Assembly (NCBI GenBank): GCA_910574455.1
Contig: CAJSYZ010000012.1
Coordinates: 1,233,317 to 1,297,316 of the forward strand
From: Trichaptum fuscoviolaceum
Lineage: Eukaryota > Basidiomycota > Agaricomycetes > Hymenochaetales > Trichaptaceae
Length of the DNA stretch: 64,000 nucleotides
Reading direction: 5' to 3'
The position numbers and the translations under genes are program-made. The notes beneath the pieces were generated by a model. The model searched no databases. It saw only the letters and a list, made by a program, of their open reading frames with translations, and was not told the DNA's origin. Below, piece by piece: positions 45,719 through 57,764 of this stretch (positions are counted from its first letter, which is position 1; the number at the start of each line of letters is the position of its first letter).

Positions 45719-47632
45719 ATGCCTCTCTATGTGTTGGCGGATGTTGGGCACGTCCTAGCTTTTCAGTTGCCAGAGTATATTCTGCAATCCCTTAGATATG
45801 GTGTTGTCTCAAACGTGAGCTGGTGTCCGTTCAACATACGAAAGCCGTCACTAACATCTTCGTTCAGTACGTCGTGTGTAGGTTTTACTGTCGCCTGTCG
45901 GATGAATCAGTATTAACTTTCATCTGGTACAGTGGCGAGTCTCACGTTAGTGGTATGTATCAATATTAATTCTTCAGCTTGGGAATGCTGACCTTTCTGC
46001 TATAGGTCTACGATTGGTTTATTACACTTGAAGAGGAGGTACTTTACTTTGCACCAATCGCATGTAAAAGCCTTTCTCAAGTTGGGCACTCGTTAGGTCA
46101 GGCTTGTTTGGCCTTCGCAATGGAGCCTCGCGAAAGCACTATTCATGCTTAATCGTTACATGGCTTTAGCAGACACTCTTTTATATATGTATAGTGCGTA
46201 GCTGTGGACAAACTTGATATCTTCTTCGGTTAATTGCATTCAACTTTGGTTTAGCTGAAGTTGTAGGGGGCAGCACTCGGGTAAGCTCTGTCCCTCATTT
46301 GGTGCGTAATGACTCTGACGGGCGACATTTAGTTTTGCACAATCTCGATACAAGCATCGGGCTGTATGAGCACCACCTCCCGACATATTCCTCAGCTAAA
46401 TCGCTCTTTGTTACAGACCTCTTCGTCATCGGGGGAGTGACGTGCGAAGGTGATTTGGCATCAGTTCTTTGGGTACATGCGCCTTAACTCATCGTGATAA
46501 GCAATCCTCATGCTACGTGCATGGGCTGTCTGGGGACGAGCGAAATTTGTAGGTATAATCATTGTCATCTTGCTTGTTGTAAGTAAAATTCCCTCTCATA
46601 GTAAGGGCTCGACCATTCTGATAATCCTTTCTTCAGATGGACCTTGTTGTCCCCATAATTGTAGTTAGACTGTATTTTATTGGGATGACGAGTATGCCTT
46701 GATCCTTCCAAGGCATTGCAAAGCACTCATTCCAGCTTTTCAGATATCCGTTCTCCGTCACGTTCTCTCTCAGGCTGCTTTTTCACCATGCCAAGTCGGA
46801 TGATTTATGTTGCGTACATAATTCTGATAGTCACTGAAACAGGTGCGCGTTCTTTCTTTAAGTCGAACAACTTGGAATAGTTTACGTGCTTTCCAGTTCT
46901 TCTTGCGCTCTTGTTGGTTAAGACCTTTGAAAGCTGTAGGCAATAGTCATGGCTTATGCGGTGTCATAAATCTAACGATGTTGACGCAGTCCGACAATCG
47001 CGAACGAAGGTTATGACGATCATGTATCGTGATGGTGAGGATACGACTTTGAATGTCTAGTGCGTTGGCTAATCCTGTAATAGGTGTCCTATACTTTGCC
47101 GCCGTTTTGCGTACGCGAGAAGCTCTCCTTGAGACTGCTATTTGTTGATATTTTTCTTAGTTGCTTCTTTAGCAAACCTTATCGCCATATTGGCGGGGCC
47201 AGTACGTCTAAGACCTGTAGCATTGTAGGAGATCTTTGCTAATGATTTACTACTAGGCCCAGATATACTCCTTCCTCATCGTGTATGCGATATGATCTTG
47301 GTACCAATACGTTTTCTGACCGGTTGCATGGCTACAGGCTGCAACGTGTAATGCACAGCTGCTTCTGCACTCGTGTACTCTTGCACATCCGCTCTGCTTA
47401 CTCGAACACTATTGAGTACGAAGATGGTCCGGTTCTTACCTCGGAAAACAGAAACTGGCAATTCAATTTGCAAGATATTCAGAGTCACACGGCGATTACG
47501 GAGACAAATATGCATTTCTCTGAGGTGGATACTGTACACGGACATACACGATTAAACTCGGAGGGGGATGAAACGTTCCTTGAGTTGGGCTCCAAGAGCA
47601 CCATTTACACTCCGTATTCGCCGAAAAGCTAA
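45719..47632 (+). CDS. DUF6533-like multi-pass membrane protein (possibly decayed)
   Basis: Exon-like pieces follow the order seen in the basidiomycete DUF6533 family. VYDWFITLEEEV (46,006) is the signature between the first helices, followed by NRYMALADTLLYMYS (46,154), LRAWAVWGRAKFVGIIIVI (46,511), and MDLVVPIIVVRLYFIG (46,639). A final exon (about 47,285-47,632) begins LQRVMHSCFCTRVLLHIRSAY and ends with a polar cytosolic tail and stop. The family has about seven predicted membrane helices and no assigned function. Start and several splice borders are unclear, and stops appear within some expected exons, so it may be a pseudogene. Confidence 0.5.
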
Positions 47633-48135
47633 AATCCGTACTGGCGCAGAATTATGGCTGTAGATTGTGCTGTGCTTTGTTAATATGTAGATATACTTAA
47701 CCAATTTGTTGTATGTAGGTTTAGAATAATGTATGCGAATGTTCTGTATACTATACTATGCTCTTAGGTTTGTGTGGTCTCAAACCCCTCCGATCAGCGT
47801 GGGAAAAAAGGTGAACAGGTGCTCGAAACGCGTTTCCCGACCAGCGAGTCCTTTATTCTCCTCCATCTTCCTCTTCGTCGTTGCCGACGACAACGACACC
47901 GACTGACGACTCATCCCTCTTGAACTGAAGACATTCCCCGCTTTTAAGTGAGTGCGGGATCGTTGAAAGCAGGCTCCATCTCCATCGGTTGCGTTTTCGC
48001 TCGGTCATTCTGATTGTGTTCTTTGTTATTTTTCCCTCGTAAGTGGTTCACCTCATAATTGTGGTATGCTTGCTAAACATGCTGGTGTAGTCTTCTTAAT
48101 ATCCTTTATCTTCCCTGTAAAGTCTTCTTGAAGTC

Positions 48136-48993
48136 ATGTCAACACCAACACCCTCGACCGCGCCTGGCCCGTCCGGTTCAACCCAAAGCATGGCTTCTGG
48201 ATCACGTTCCCGTGCCTCTAGTCGAGCGAGCAGCATGATGGGGATGAGTCAAACCATGAGCAATGGAAATCATTCGGATGGTGGTGAGGAGAAGAATAGG
48301 TGCGCATTCACAGTGAAGTTAGTTTCCCAAGTTCAATCCAGCTGAGACATCATACCCTATTACCGACAGTGTGGTTATCAAAGTAGGGATGGTCGGCGAT
48401 TCTCAGATCGGAAAGACAAGTCTGATGGTGAAGTACGTCGAAGGCAGCTTTGACGAAGACTACATCCAGACGCTGGGCGTCAACTTTATGGAGAAAACGA
48501 TCTCCGTTCGGCGAACGACGATAACATTCTCGATCTGGGATCTGGGAGGGCAACGAGAGTTCGTGAACATGCTTCCGCTCGTGTGTAATGATGCAGTGGC
48601 CATATTGTTCATGTTCGACTTGTCAAGAAAGTCTACTTTAAATTCAGTGAAGGAATGGTATCGGCAGGCAAGAGGGTTCAACAAGGTTCGTCCAGCCCTT
48701 CCTTTCATATGCTTAACCCTCATCCCCTTGCGTAGACGGCGATCCCTTTCTTGATTGGTACGAAATACGATGTGTTTGCTACATTTCCGAGAGACGAGCA
48801 AGAGGAGATCACTAAACAAGCAAAACGGTTTGCGAAGGCCATGCACGCATCGCTCATCTTCTGCTCTACTTCTGCTTCAATAAATGTACAGAAGATCTTC
48901 AAAATTGTGCTCGCGAAAGCGTTCGACTTAAAATGCGTCATCCCGGAGATAGAGGGTGTGGGCGAACCAATATTGTTATATGTGGACATCTGA
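48136..48993 (+). CDS. spg1: Spg1/Tem1-type small GTPase of the septation network
   Basis: Three exons (48,136-48,299; about 48,370-48,685; 48,736-48,993) total 738 nt, 245 residues. A Ser-rich N-terminal extension (about 54 residues) precedes the GTPase fold. G1 is GDSQIGKTSLMVKYV, the switch region has DEDYIQTLGVNFMEKTI, G3 is WDLGGQREF, G4 is GTKYD, and G5 lies in FCSTSASINVQKIF. The TLGVNFMEK and WDLGGQ forms separate Spg1/Tem1 from Rab and Ras. The C terminus lacks a prenylation CaaX box, as in that family. In yeasts it recruits a kinase cascade at the spindle pole to trigger septation or mitotic exit. The CT-rich stretch before the start is a normal promoter feature. Confidence 0.95.
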
Positions 48994-49732
48994 TCTGGAA
49001 GGAGTTTGCGTGGGGACGAGACAGAAACCCAGAGAAAGTGCGCCTACTGCGTTTTCCCACATCTATTAGCTGCTAACTGGTATGGTTTTAGCTACGCTTC
49101 CCGGAGTACATATCTCGCTAGCAAAGCTCATGGCCGTATGCATGTTGATGCAGCATTCCTTGTGATGTAGCCTGAAGCGCCAGAATCCTCTGTTCCAGCC
49201 TATACCCATTCAAACTCGATCCTGTTTCATTTACCAACTCGTCTTCGTCCTCTTCCCCTTCTTTGCTCTCGCTTTACTTATCATTTATTCGTCCTGTGCT
49301 GTCGTTATCCAAATCATCTGCTGCATTATCTCGCCTCATTCCTGTCACTGTCTCTCCCATTGTCATTTCTGTACATCTTCTGCACCGTCAATTCAGTGGT
49401 CTTATGCAAACAAATTGCTTGCCCCCAATCCCGAACCACCGATATCATTCTAACATTTTGGTTTCTCTTCTGCTTCAGACACTCTTTCGGGAAAATTAAC
49501 TCATTGCATCAGATGGACTGATGCGTAGAAATGCACTCGTTATTACTTTACAATATAATTATGCACATGCAAGATTATCCTTTCTCGCGTTATTCTGAGT
49601 CCTTTCGTCTGAGTTAGCCTGCCGAACGCGTCGCGTCGCGTCTTTCTCTTTAACACCCACCACTGACACCGACTTCCTTTTAACTCAGCGAGAACTGCTG
49701 GATCTGCTTGGAAGTACTGCCGAATATTCAGA
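48994..49732. other. Intergenic region, no gene seen
   Basis: It holds the 3' end of the GTPase gene and the promoter of the next gene, with a CT-rich run (49,240-49,480). The 78-codon open frame there is composition-driven. Confidence 0.5.
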
Positions 49733-50910
49733 ATGAGCATAACTTTTGATCTTGTGGCGGCTGATGAGGTACCGATCGCCCATGCAATCGAACTGTCAGG
49801 TAAACCGCAGACGCAAATATCACCGAAATCTCCTAACATCAAGCGCACATCAGGCTTTCCCTCAGACGAATCTGCAACTTTGGAACAATTCCAGCAGAGG
49901 CAAAGCACAGCACCTGATCTCTTTCTCGGCGCATATTTTCCAGACAGTTCTTCCAAATCTCATCGCAAGCTCATTGGCTATGTCTGTTCGACGTTGGCTA
50001 CAGGCGAATCGTTGACACACGAAACGATGTCTGAGCACGTTCCTTCCGGAACATCTGTTTGTATACATGCTGTTTGTGTAGCAAAGGAGCATCAGCGGAA
50101 GGGAATCGCAGTCTCCTTGTTGAAAGAATATCTATCTCGTCTGGAGGAGAATGGCCGATATCAACGAGCATTACTGATTACCCACGAGGAGCTGAGGTCT
50201 CTGTACGAAAAGGCCGGTTTTGAGTGGATCGGAAAGAGTGCAGTGGTACATGGGTCAAGACCGTGGTACGAGATGCGGAAAGCTTTTCAGGCTAAAGGTG
50301 CCAAACCAGCGGTGCAAGAAGGGCTACCACCAGGTCTTTGGGAAGCTCTTCAGAGCTCCTCCGAGCGAATCCGACCAAGTGCGCGACTATTATCAGCCTT
50401 TTCTTCTGTACAGGAAGTCGTTGAAGTAAGTGCCGCAATCAAGACAAACAAATACGATCTCCTTTGCCCTCGCGAAGGTTGCGGTAGTATCATCCTGAAG
50501 AAGGACGTTGCCTGCTTGGTGCAAAAGGATTTTGTAGAGGTATGTCCTACTCGTCGTACCCTACTTGATCTGTGTACTCAACATTTTCACGGTACTAGCT
50601 TGAACCACAAGGCCATCCTCCCGCTTCACTACTTACACCCCTTCCAAGTCCATCGGAGAAACTAGAATGCTGGCTAGTGCGGCCCAATGCTATGGCATTC
50701 GAGAACATCGGCTTTTCCAAAGCAGTGGCGCAATCCTCCGAAGGCTGGTCTAATGCTCAATAGCTTTAAAATACTAATCTCAGATTTTCAACAGGTCCTC
50801 GGAAGAAACTATTGAGTTGTGCAGATTGTGATCTTGGGCCTTTAGGATGGTGCTACGAAGGAGGCTCGGACTTTTGGTTGATTTGCAGTAGAGTTGGATA
50901 TCGCGTATGA
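49733..50910 (+). CDS. GNAT N-acetyltransferase fused to an Mss4/Dss4-like domain
   Basis: The first exon is open from MSITFDLVAADEV to about 50,539. Residues 1-190 form an arylalkylamine-type GNAT fold: FLGAYFP, LIGYVCST, then HAVCVAKEHQRKGIAVSLLK, where QRKGIA is the acetyl-CoA loop, and RSLYEKAGFEWIG. A linker leads in frame to NKYDLLCPREGCGSIILKK, a first Mss4 zinc half. After an intron, CWLVRPNAMAFENIGFSKAV and, after another, LLSCADCDLGPLGWCYEGG give the second CxxC and Trp. Mss4/Dss4 proteins bind nucleotide-free Rab GTPases. The last intron lacks an obvious canonical donor in the right phase (50,746-50,793), so the join is inferred. Both halves are on one continuous frame, so this is not two overlapping genes. 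Confidence 0.8.
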
Positions 50911-50939
50911 TCGACACATGGTGCGTGTAAAATAGTGCA

Positions 50940-51500
50940 ATAGAATGATTAGAATGAATTGACTAGAGATGTAAATCCTTTGGAAGATCTGCCCAGTGCC
51001 AGTGTCCGAATCGTCATGATCAACACCCAATGTTTTCGGTCGGCAAAGCCTCGGTGGGACAGCTCCAAGCGATGTCCGCCCCCCTGCCAGATGTTGCTCA
51101 TAAGCCGGCCCGTCGCATATTTCATCTCAATGCCCAAGTGTTCAAAGCTGATTTTCCGCAATGCATATGGAAGTAGAACAGTGCATGTGCACATAGCAGT
51201 CTATTTTAATCGGCTACGAAAGGCAAGTCCGGTTCTCACTGGCACGTGGATGGGTTTCTAGGTTCGCTTCCGACCAACTTGTTCTCGGACCGCTACCACC
51301 TGTCGAGGCTATCCTTCGGTTCTTAGAAGCATCGCAGGGATTACCTCGTTATAACATGCTAAAGGGACTAGACGCTGGCAATGGTCACAGGATCTACGTC
51401 AAAATCTGCCAGGCGCAGTATTCAAAATGACGAGCACCTACTACTAGAACACGTTTACCTCCGTGTCCTTCGTTGGACTGCCGTGCTCTGTGCTCTGCTT
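50940..51500. other. Intergenic region with one unsupported minus-strand frame
   Basis: A minus-strand frame (51,194-50,949, 81 codons) contains IEMKYATGRLMSNIWQGG and might be the last exon of a small gene, but no family is recognised and no partner exon is convincing. Confidence 0.3.
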
Positions 51501-51539
51501 CTTCTACTATCGGTTTGGACTTTGACTTCGGTCCCGGCC

Positions 51540-54500
51540 ATGGTGAATAAGACAATAGCGGCGATACTGATATGTGGAGGTGCGACATCTGCTTTGGCAG
51601 CACCTCCAGGCTTCCCTGCATCTGGCAATGGCTTGTGGTACACTGAGCCTGGCACGATCTGGTCAAGGCATTCCTTGCCTATCGGAAACGGATTCCTTGG
51701 TGCAATGACTCCGGGAGGTATACAACAAGAAGCAACTCAGCTGAACATTGAGTCGCTATGGTCTGGCGGCCCCTTTGCCGACCCTGTTTGTGATTTTCTA
51801 TTATTCTCTACGACGCAGACTGAATTATATGAATAGACCTACAATGGCGGCAATAAACAAACTGACGAGCAGGCTGCCATGGTAGAGGCTTTTAATGATT
51901 ATCGTCAGAGCATCTTCACCAGCTCGAATGGGACAATTAATGGTTTGTAATTCGTATATTCAATTTTGCTTGATGCTGATCTATGAAATCAGATGTGAAT
52001 ACTCTAACTACGGATCCTGGAGCTTACGGTACTTGAACAGGATCACTCACGGTCACTGCATTCTCTCTGACAATCTCTGCTCAATAGGATCATATTCTGG
52101 CGCAGGCTATCTTCTTTCAACTTTGGCGGATACCGATTCATCAAATGTAACGAACTTCGGTCGATTCTTGGACTTGGATAATGGGGTTGCGAAGACTGTA
52201 TGGACAGAAGGTGACTCGAGTCTAAGTCGGTAAGACTCATTCATTGCGCCCTGTGAACGTGCCTGCCAACATTACATTTGCAGTGAATCCTTCTGTTCCT
52301 TCCCAGCAAAGGCTTGTGTTCAAAGCACGTCAACGACAGCAAAAACTGGCTTCACCCAGACATACGCATTCAGCACGATTGATGGTATCCCCGTGCCAAG
52401 CATCACTTGCTTCGACAACTCAACCCTCCGGCTCGCCGGCCTCGTGTCTGACCCCGGTATGGCTTACGAACTCCTCGCCACCGTGATGACTTCCGGTGGC
52501 TCCGTCTCATGTACGAGCACTCCAAGCGCGAATGGCACAAACGCGACTGTGACTGCGACTGGCGCAACATCAGCGTGGATAATTTGGGTTGGCGGAACAA
52601 ACTACAACATCAATGCTGGCGATGCCGCGCACAATTTCTCGTTCCAAGGCCCGGATCCGCATTCCGAATTGGAGAGCCTCCTCTCATCTGCATCAGCGAA
52701 GAGCTATTCAGACCTTCTTGCAGAGCACCAGGCGGATTATAAATCTGTGCTGACGTCTAAATTTTCCCTTAATTTGGGCCAAAAGCCTGACCTCACGAAC
52801 CCGACGGACATGTTGCGGTTAAAGTACCAAGTAGATTCTGGGAATCCTTACTTGGAGTGGGTGACGTTCAATTACGGACGGTACTTGTTGGCAAGTTCAG
52901 CAAGGGGTGTATTGCCTGCCAACCTCCAAGGGAAATGGGCAAAGGACTCTGGCGCTCCATGGAGTGGAGATTATCGTGAGTGCATGCGGTATTTAACGAT
53001 CAGGAAGGTGCTTGATGCATGCAAAAGATGCAAATATCAACCTGCAGATGAGCTACTGGTCGGCTGAAACAACGAACTTGGACGTTTCCCAGTCTCTATT
53101 TGACTACATGGAGGTATGTGCCCACCTATCTTTATATTGCGTAACCTTTATCTTCCATTCTTCGCCTCATTTGCAGAAGACATGGGCACCTCGTGGAGCC
53201 TACACTGCTGAAGTCTTGTACAGTATTACCCGCGGGTGGGTTACGCACGACGAGGTACTATGCTAAACTTTGGATTAGGAATCTAGGCTGACATTCTCCC
53301 TAGATGAATGTGCGGATCTCTTTCAACTGCGGGTGTAGCTAACCTGATACTGATTTCAATAGATTTTCGGACATACTGGTATGAAAGCGTTTGGAGATTC
53401 TGCAGAATGGGCGAACTATCCAGGTACGGGATATTTGTGCCCGCCATCTAGTTAAATTGATTCTGCCCCTTTATCTTGTATAGAGTCTAATGCATGGATG
53501 GTACGGTCTCATTTTCATGATCTTCACAATCGCCTTTCACTCAAAGTCTTATGCCAGATGTTACACGTCTGGGATCATTTCGACTACACTCATGACGTAG
53601 CATGGTGGAGGGCACAAGGTTATCCACTTCTTAAGGTATGTTCAACCAACAGGATCACATGCATAAGCTTAATTCAGCCTTGCTCAGAGTGTCGCTCAAT
53701 TCCATCTTGACAAACTGGTACCTGACGAACGGTTCAACGATGGAAGCCTGGTAGTCGTGCCTTGCAACTCGCCGGAGCAGCCTGCAGTGACTTTAGCTTG
53801 CTCGCATGCCCAGCAGCTGGTCTGGCAGCTTTTCAACGCCGTCGAAAAGGGATTTAGCGCAGCCGGGGATACTGATGCGGCTTTCTTAGCTGGTGAGGGC
53901 AGTCTTTCTTGAACGTCTTGCCGTTGCTCACTGTCAACTCTAAGAGGTGAAATCGAAGAAGGCGCAGATGGATAAAGGTATCCATATCGGCTCATGGGGC
54001 CAATTACAAGGTGAACGTCGTTTCACAGAATGCACCATTTTCGTGAACGCTGAACATCCGATTTGAAAGAGTGGAAAGTGGATCTAGACTCGCCTACGGA
54101 CACGCATCGCCATCTGTCTCATCTCATCGGGCTTTACCCGGGATACGCAGTCTCGGGCTATCAGCCGTCTCTCCAAGGAAACTTCACGACACAGCAAGTG
54201 CTGACCGCGGCCCAGACTAGCCTCATCCACAGAGGCAATGGCACAGGACCGGACGCCGACGCAGGATGGGAAAAGGCTTGGCGAGCGGCGTGCTGGGCGC
54301 AGTTCGCAAATGCATCGGAATTCTATCATGAACTCACTGTAAGAAGCCATTAGCAGAAAAAATGAAGGATCACTGACTAACTTGGATTGCATTACAGTAC
54401 ACTCTCTCAGAGGACTTCGGCGAGAATCTGTTCAGTTTGTATGACCCCTTCGACGCGGACCCCATTTTCCAGATCGACGCCAACCTTGGGTATCCCGGGG

Positions 54501-54860
54501 CAGTCATGGCAAGTCCCTACTCCGTTTCGTTTACTGCTGTTTCCAGACTGACCAGGTTCCGGTTTTGCTCAGAATGCGCTGATCCAAGCACCAGACGTCG
54601 CAGAGACCTCCATACCGCTGACCATAACCCTCCTTCCAGCGCTTCCAACTGCCTGGTCGACGGGCTCGCTGAAGGGCGCACGCACGCGGGGTGGCATCAC
54701 GGTCGATATGGCGTGGGCGAACTCGAGGCCGACGAAGGTGACAATTACTGTCGATAGAGGCGCTGCTTCCAGACCCGTGCACGTCGTGTTTGCGGGGAAG
54801 AAGATAACGTCGTTCAATACGTCGAGCAGCGGGTCTACCAGGACAATCACTTCCTTCTAG
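51540..54860 (+). CDS. GH95 alpha-L-fucosidase, secreted
   Basis: The start at 51,540 is chosen because [20 protein letters not shown] is a clean signal peptide. The N-terminal domain then reads [15 protein letters not shown] and [15 protein letters not shown], a GH95 hallmark. The catalytic (alpha/alpha)6 barrel includes [20 protein letters not shown] joined across an intron to [15 protein letters not shown] (the Asn pair used to activate water), [31 protein letters not shown], and [18 protein letters not shown] with the catalytic Asp region. The C-terminal beta domain ends [10 protein letters not shown]. About 12 introns can be placed in frame. The enzyme releases alpha-1,2-linked fucose by inversion. 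Expected size of about 800 residues fits. No truncation was seen. Confidence 0.9.
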
Positions 54861-55368
54861 TCTGAATTCCGATTGACAGCACGCATGCGGCGCATCGAAT
54901 GGTTACTTTGCAGACATTCAAGGCGGTAGCGCAAGAATTGAAACGGTTTTTTCAAAGGGGAGATCGATCCGTGTCTACATACACAGATGATCATTTAAAA
55001 TTTGATGTAATTTGTGCGAATTGTGCAATTAGATGGTTGACTGTCAACAAGAATTCGATTTAAGAACCACTAATTCTTCCTCAAACAAGGTGAGTTTTTT
55101 GCTTGCTTTGTTGTACCTAATCTATATTGGAGGTCAAACAAGCACAATGCGAAATCCAAAGTGAAGGACGATAGGAGTTTGCGAGGAAAGAAATACACAG
55201 TGGTATAGATAGGTAACAAAAGTGATCGTGTCCGAGTTTCATAGTAATCCGCAGCAATGCAGAGGTGAAGTAGGTAAAGATCTTACAGGAAAGCAGCGAA
55301 GATAAGATATGGCAGACAATGTAGTTGAATGGAAACGTAGAGGAGTTCATAAGTGTTCATTCGAGGAA

Positions 55369-56677
55369 TCACAAAGTAAGGAAAGCACCGAGTACTGTGA
55401 GGGTAAGCGTGACAAACATGGTGAGGAGAGAGGATCCTGAAAGGTGGAAACCCATATCTTCACTTGCGCTGGAGGACGAACTTGAACCCGAAGACGACGT
55501 CGTTGTCGCGCCAGGCGACGTGCTTTGTTGTGTTCCACTACGAATTGTCAGTCAAAGGCTTGTTATATCGCAGATATATAAAAAAGACGTACTTAGTAAA
55601 CACCCGCACGTAGCGAACCTCGAAGTAGGCATCATTGTAGTTTGAAGGCTCCTGAACGAGATCAAGGCAGCTGCCGGAGCATGTAGCATCGAAGACGTCC
55701 GCGGCTCCTGCAAAGTTCCCGCACAGTGTGATGTCCTAAATTTATTCCCATTTAAATATAAATAGGTGGATTTATTTATAGCAGGAACGAAAATAGATCT
55801 CGGATACTTACAAAGATCAACGTTTGGGGGGAGAAGAACTTCGACGTGTCGCACGACGATGTCGGCCAGAACGCAGTGGGTGTTCCCCAGCCGTCTGGGT
55901 TAGGGCTCGACGTGTCCATGTCTCCGGGAACGCTCGAGCGCGTGAAGAACCAGATCTTGATGCCGTCGTCGTTCCACAGCATTGCAAATACTCCACCTCC
56001 GTTGGTCGCGAAGCCCGAACCGTAAGAGTTAGTCGATGGATCTTGCACAATACATCCCTCGTCGCCGTTCGTGGCATTAAAACAGTCTGTCGACACAACA
56101 GTGCCTGTCTCGATACCAGACGACGAAGTAGCGTCCGGGTGTGTGCACCCATCGAGTGTGTGTAAAGTGTATCTGTTCGTAGTAGCCAAGTTGACATTTT
56201 CAACAATATCAATCTCGCCGTCGTTCGGCCAGTTGGGACCCTGCATCCAGTATGCGGGCCAGACGGAGCATCCAAAGGGCATGTGAATGGCATCCATAAT
56301 GACCAAGCTGCCCGCAGGCACCGTTGCGTTGCTCATGATCTTTATCGATGGACGCCCGAACGTCGGGTCATTCGCCCCGCTTGTCGTGTTATCCACTTTT
56401 ATGATCGCGTTTCCTGCGCTATTCACGAAAGCCAACTGTTCGGTGGTCGCCTGTTCTCGAGTTTGGTACAATACATTTCCAGTGGTGTTGGCATCAATGC
56501 CGTTGATGAATGTCCACCCATCAAAGCTGAGAAAATTGTAAGATTCGATGTTGTGAGAAGTTGCAGCGTCACATACAATGTGGAACCAGAATAATTTTGG
56601 GCTAGTGTGAGGGAAGCGGCATTCGCGGCCGTTGCTACAGACAAAGCTGCGAGTCCTAATAGTGCACGTTGGGTCAT
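55369..56677 (-). CDS. GH16 beta-glucanase, probably GPI-anchored
   Basis: It starts MTQRALLGLAALSVATAANA (signal peptide), then NYSGS, an intron, and FDGWTFINGIDANTTGNVLY. The catalytic signature NDGEIDIVENVN holds the nucleophile and acid/base Glu of GH16. It follows FGCSVWPAYWMQGPNWP, typical of the endo-beta-1,3(4)-glucanase group. Later exons read DITLCGNFAGAADVFDATC, SCLDLVQEPSNYNDAYFE and VRYVRVFT. If the intron with donor GTACGT (about 55,590) is removed, the frame continues through a Ser/Thr-rich stretch to a hydrophobic end LLTMFVTLTLTVLGAFLTL, a GPI-attachment signal. If retained, it stops after a short different tail. It likely remodels wall glucan. Confidence 0.87.
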
Positions 56678-56759
56678 TTGATAAGTTGAAGTCGATTCCT
56701 GCGACGTGGAGGTAGAAAGAAATAAGATTTTACTGGCGAAAGAGCACGGCAAAGAGTAG

Positions 56760-57764
56760 GTGGTGGTTGGAAGAGAAGGCGAAAACGACTAACTTTGAAG
56801 GGGTCGTCTTGTACAGCACTGTGCAAAAATAGACGGCCGCCTCGTTTGCAACAGTTGCCTAGTTTGGAAAGATGATGCAATGGATGCAAGGCTGTTCAAG
56901 TTTCGGAAACGTTCCCTGCTGCGGACGACTCCACAATAACGCGTCTTGAGGCTGGGAGGCCGATGAACTTAGCGCGCAGTACGAGGTAGCCGAGGAAAAG
57001 AGGGTCGATGTCCCAGGCATGTTATCTACCTTCAAAATTTAAGATTCCTAATAAGAGTTTGATAATGTATGTAGGTTGGCGAGAATAATGAGTACTCACC
57101 TTGCGCTGCCAGTGGACGAAGGAGGATAGTCTACCATACGGATCGTCCAGGAATGCCCACAAAAGTACAAGCTAAGCGACGCATAGTTGCCGACATTTCC
57201 ATTTCATCGAATACCGTCGATATTCCTTGCTCAGGCGGTCGATCCGTGTCCCGCCAACCAGAAAGCATCTTTTATGACATTTTTCGCAAGCACACGGAGA
57301 ATTCAAGTTTGCCATCCTGATTCACAGGTATCCGTCATCCGTCGTGGGTGTTGAAGACTAGACAAGAATTTATATTGTCGTATTTGGTTCCAGATTATTT
57401 GTCAGCGGAATCACGCTGCTGCATGAATGAGAAACTCCAGCCTGTGATTTCGCTCTGGTTTGTTGCACAGCGATCCATGGATGGTGGAAGTAGAAAGATG
57501 TTCACTGAGTCTAAGTCAGAGCAGCGCGCAGTACATATGAGCGCCAAGAAAAGATGAGCATTAACTTGAAGTGTGAGAATCAGTCACGTGCGTCCGAGCT
57601 GCAAGTCTCAGAAACGCGACGCGTTTACGTTAGCGCCCCGACAAAATTAAGGCACTTGAGCTATCATGGTGTCTTTTTAGTCAACATCTACAGTACACGT
57701 ATAATACGACCCCATCTCCTTCGGAGATCAGCTCTATACTGCACGAAAAAGCCTGGCTAGATCA
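56760..57764. other. Region without a supported gene
   Basis: It lies between the GH16 promoter and the truncated HAMP-repeat gene. Short frames on both strands have no motif. No kinase, ATP-binding or receiver sequence is seen here, although the lost half of the HAMP protein would be expected here. Confidence 0.5.

Noticed and set aside
51381..51539. Upstream extension of the GH95 frame to an earlier ATG
   Set aside because: The earlier start would bury the clean signal peptide beginning at 51,540 behind about 53 unrelated residues.
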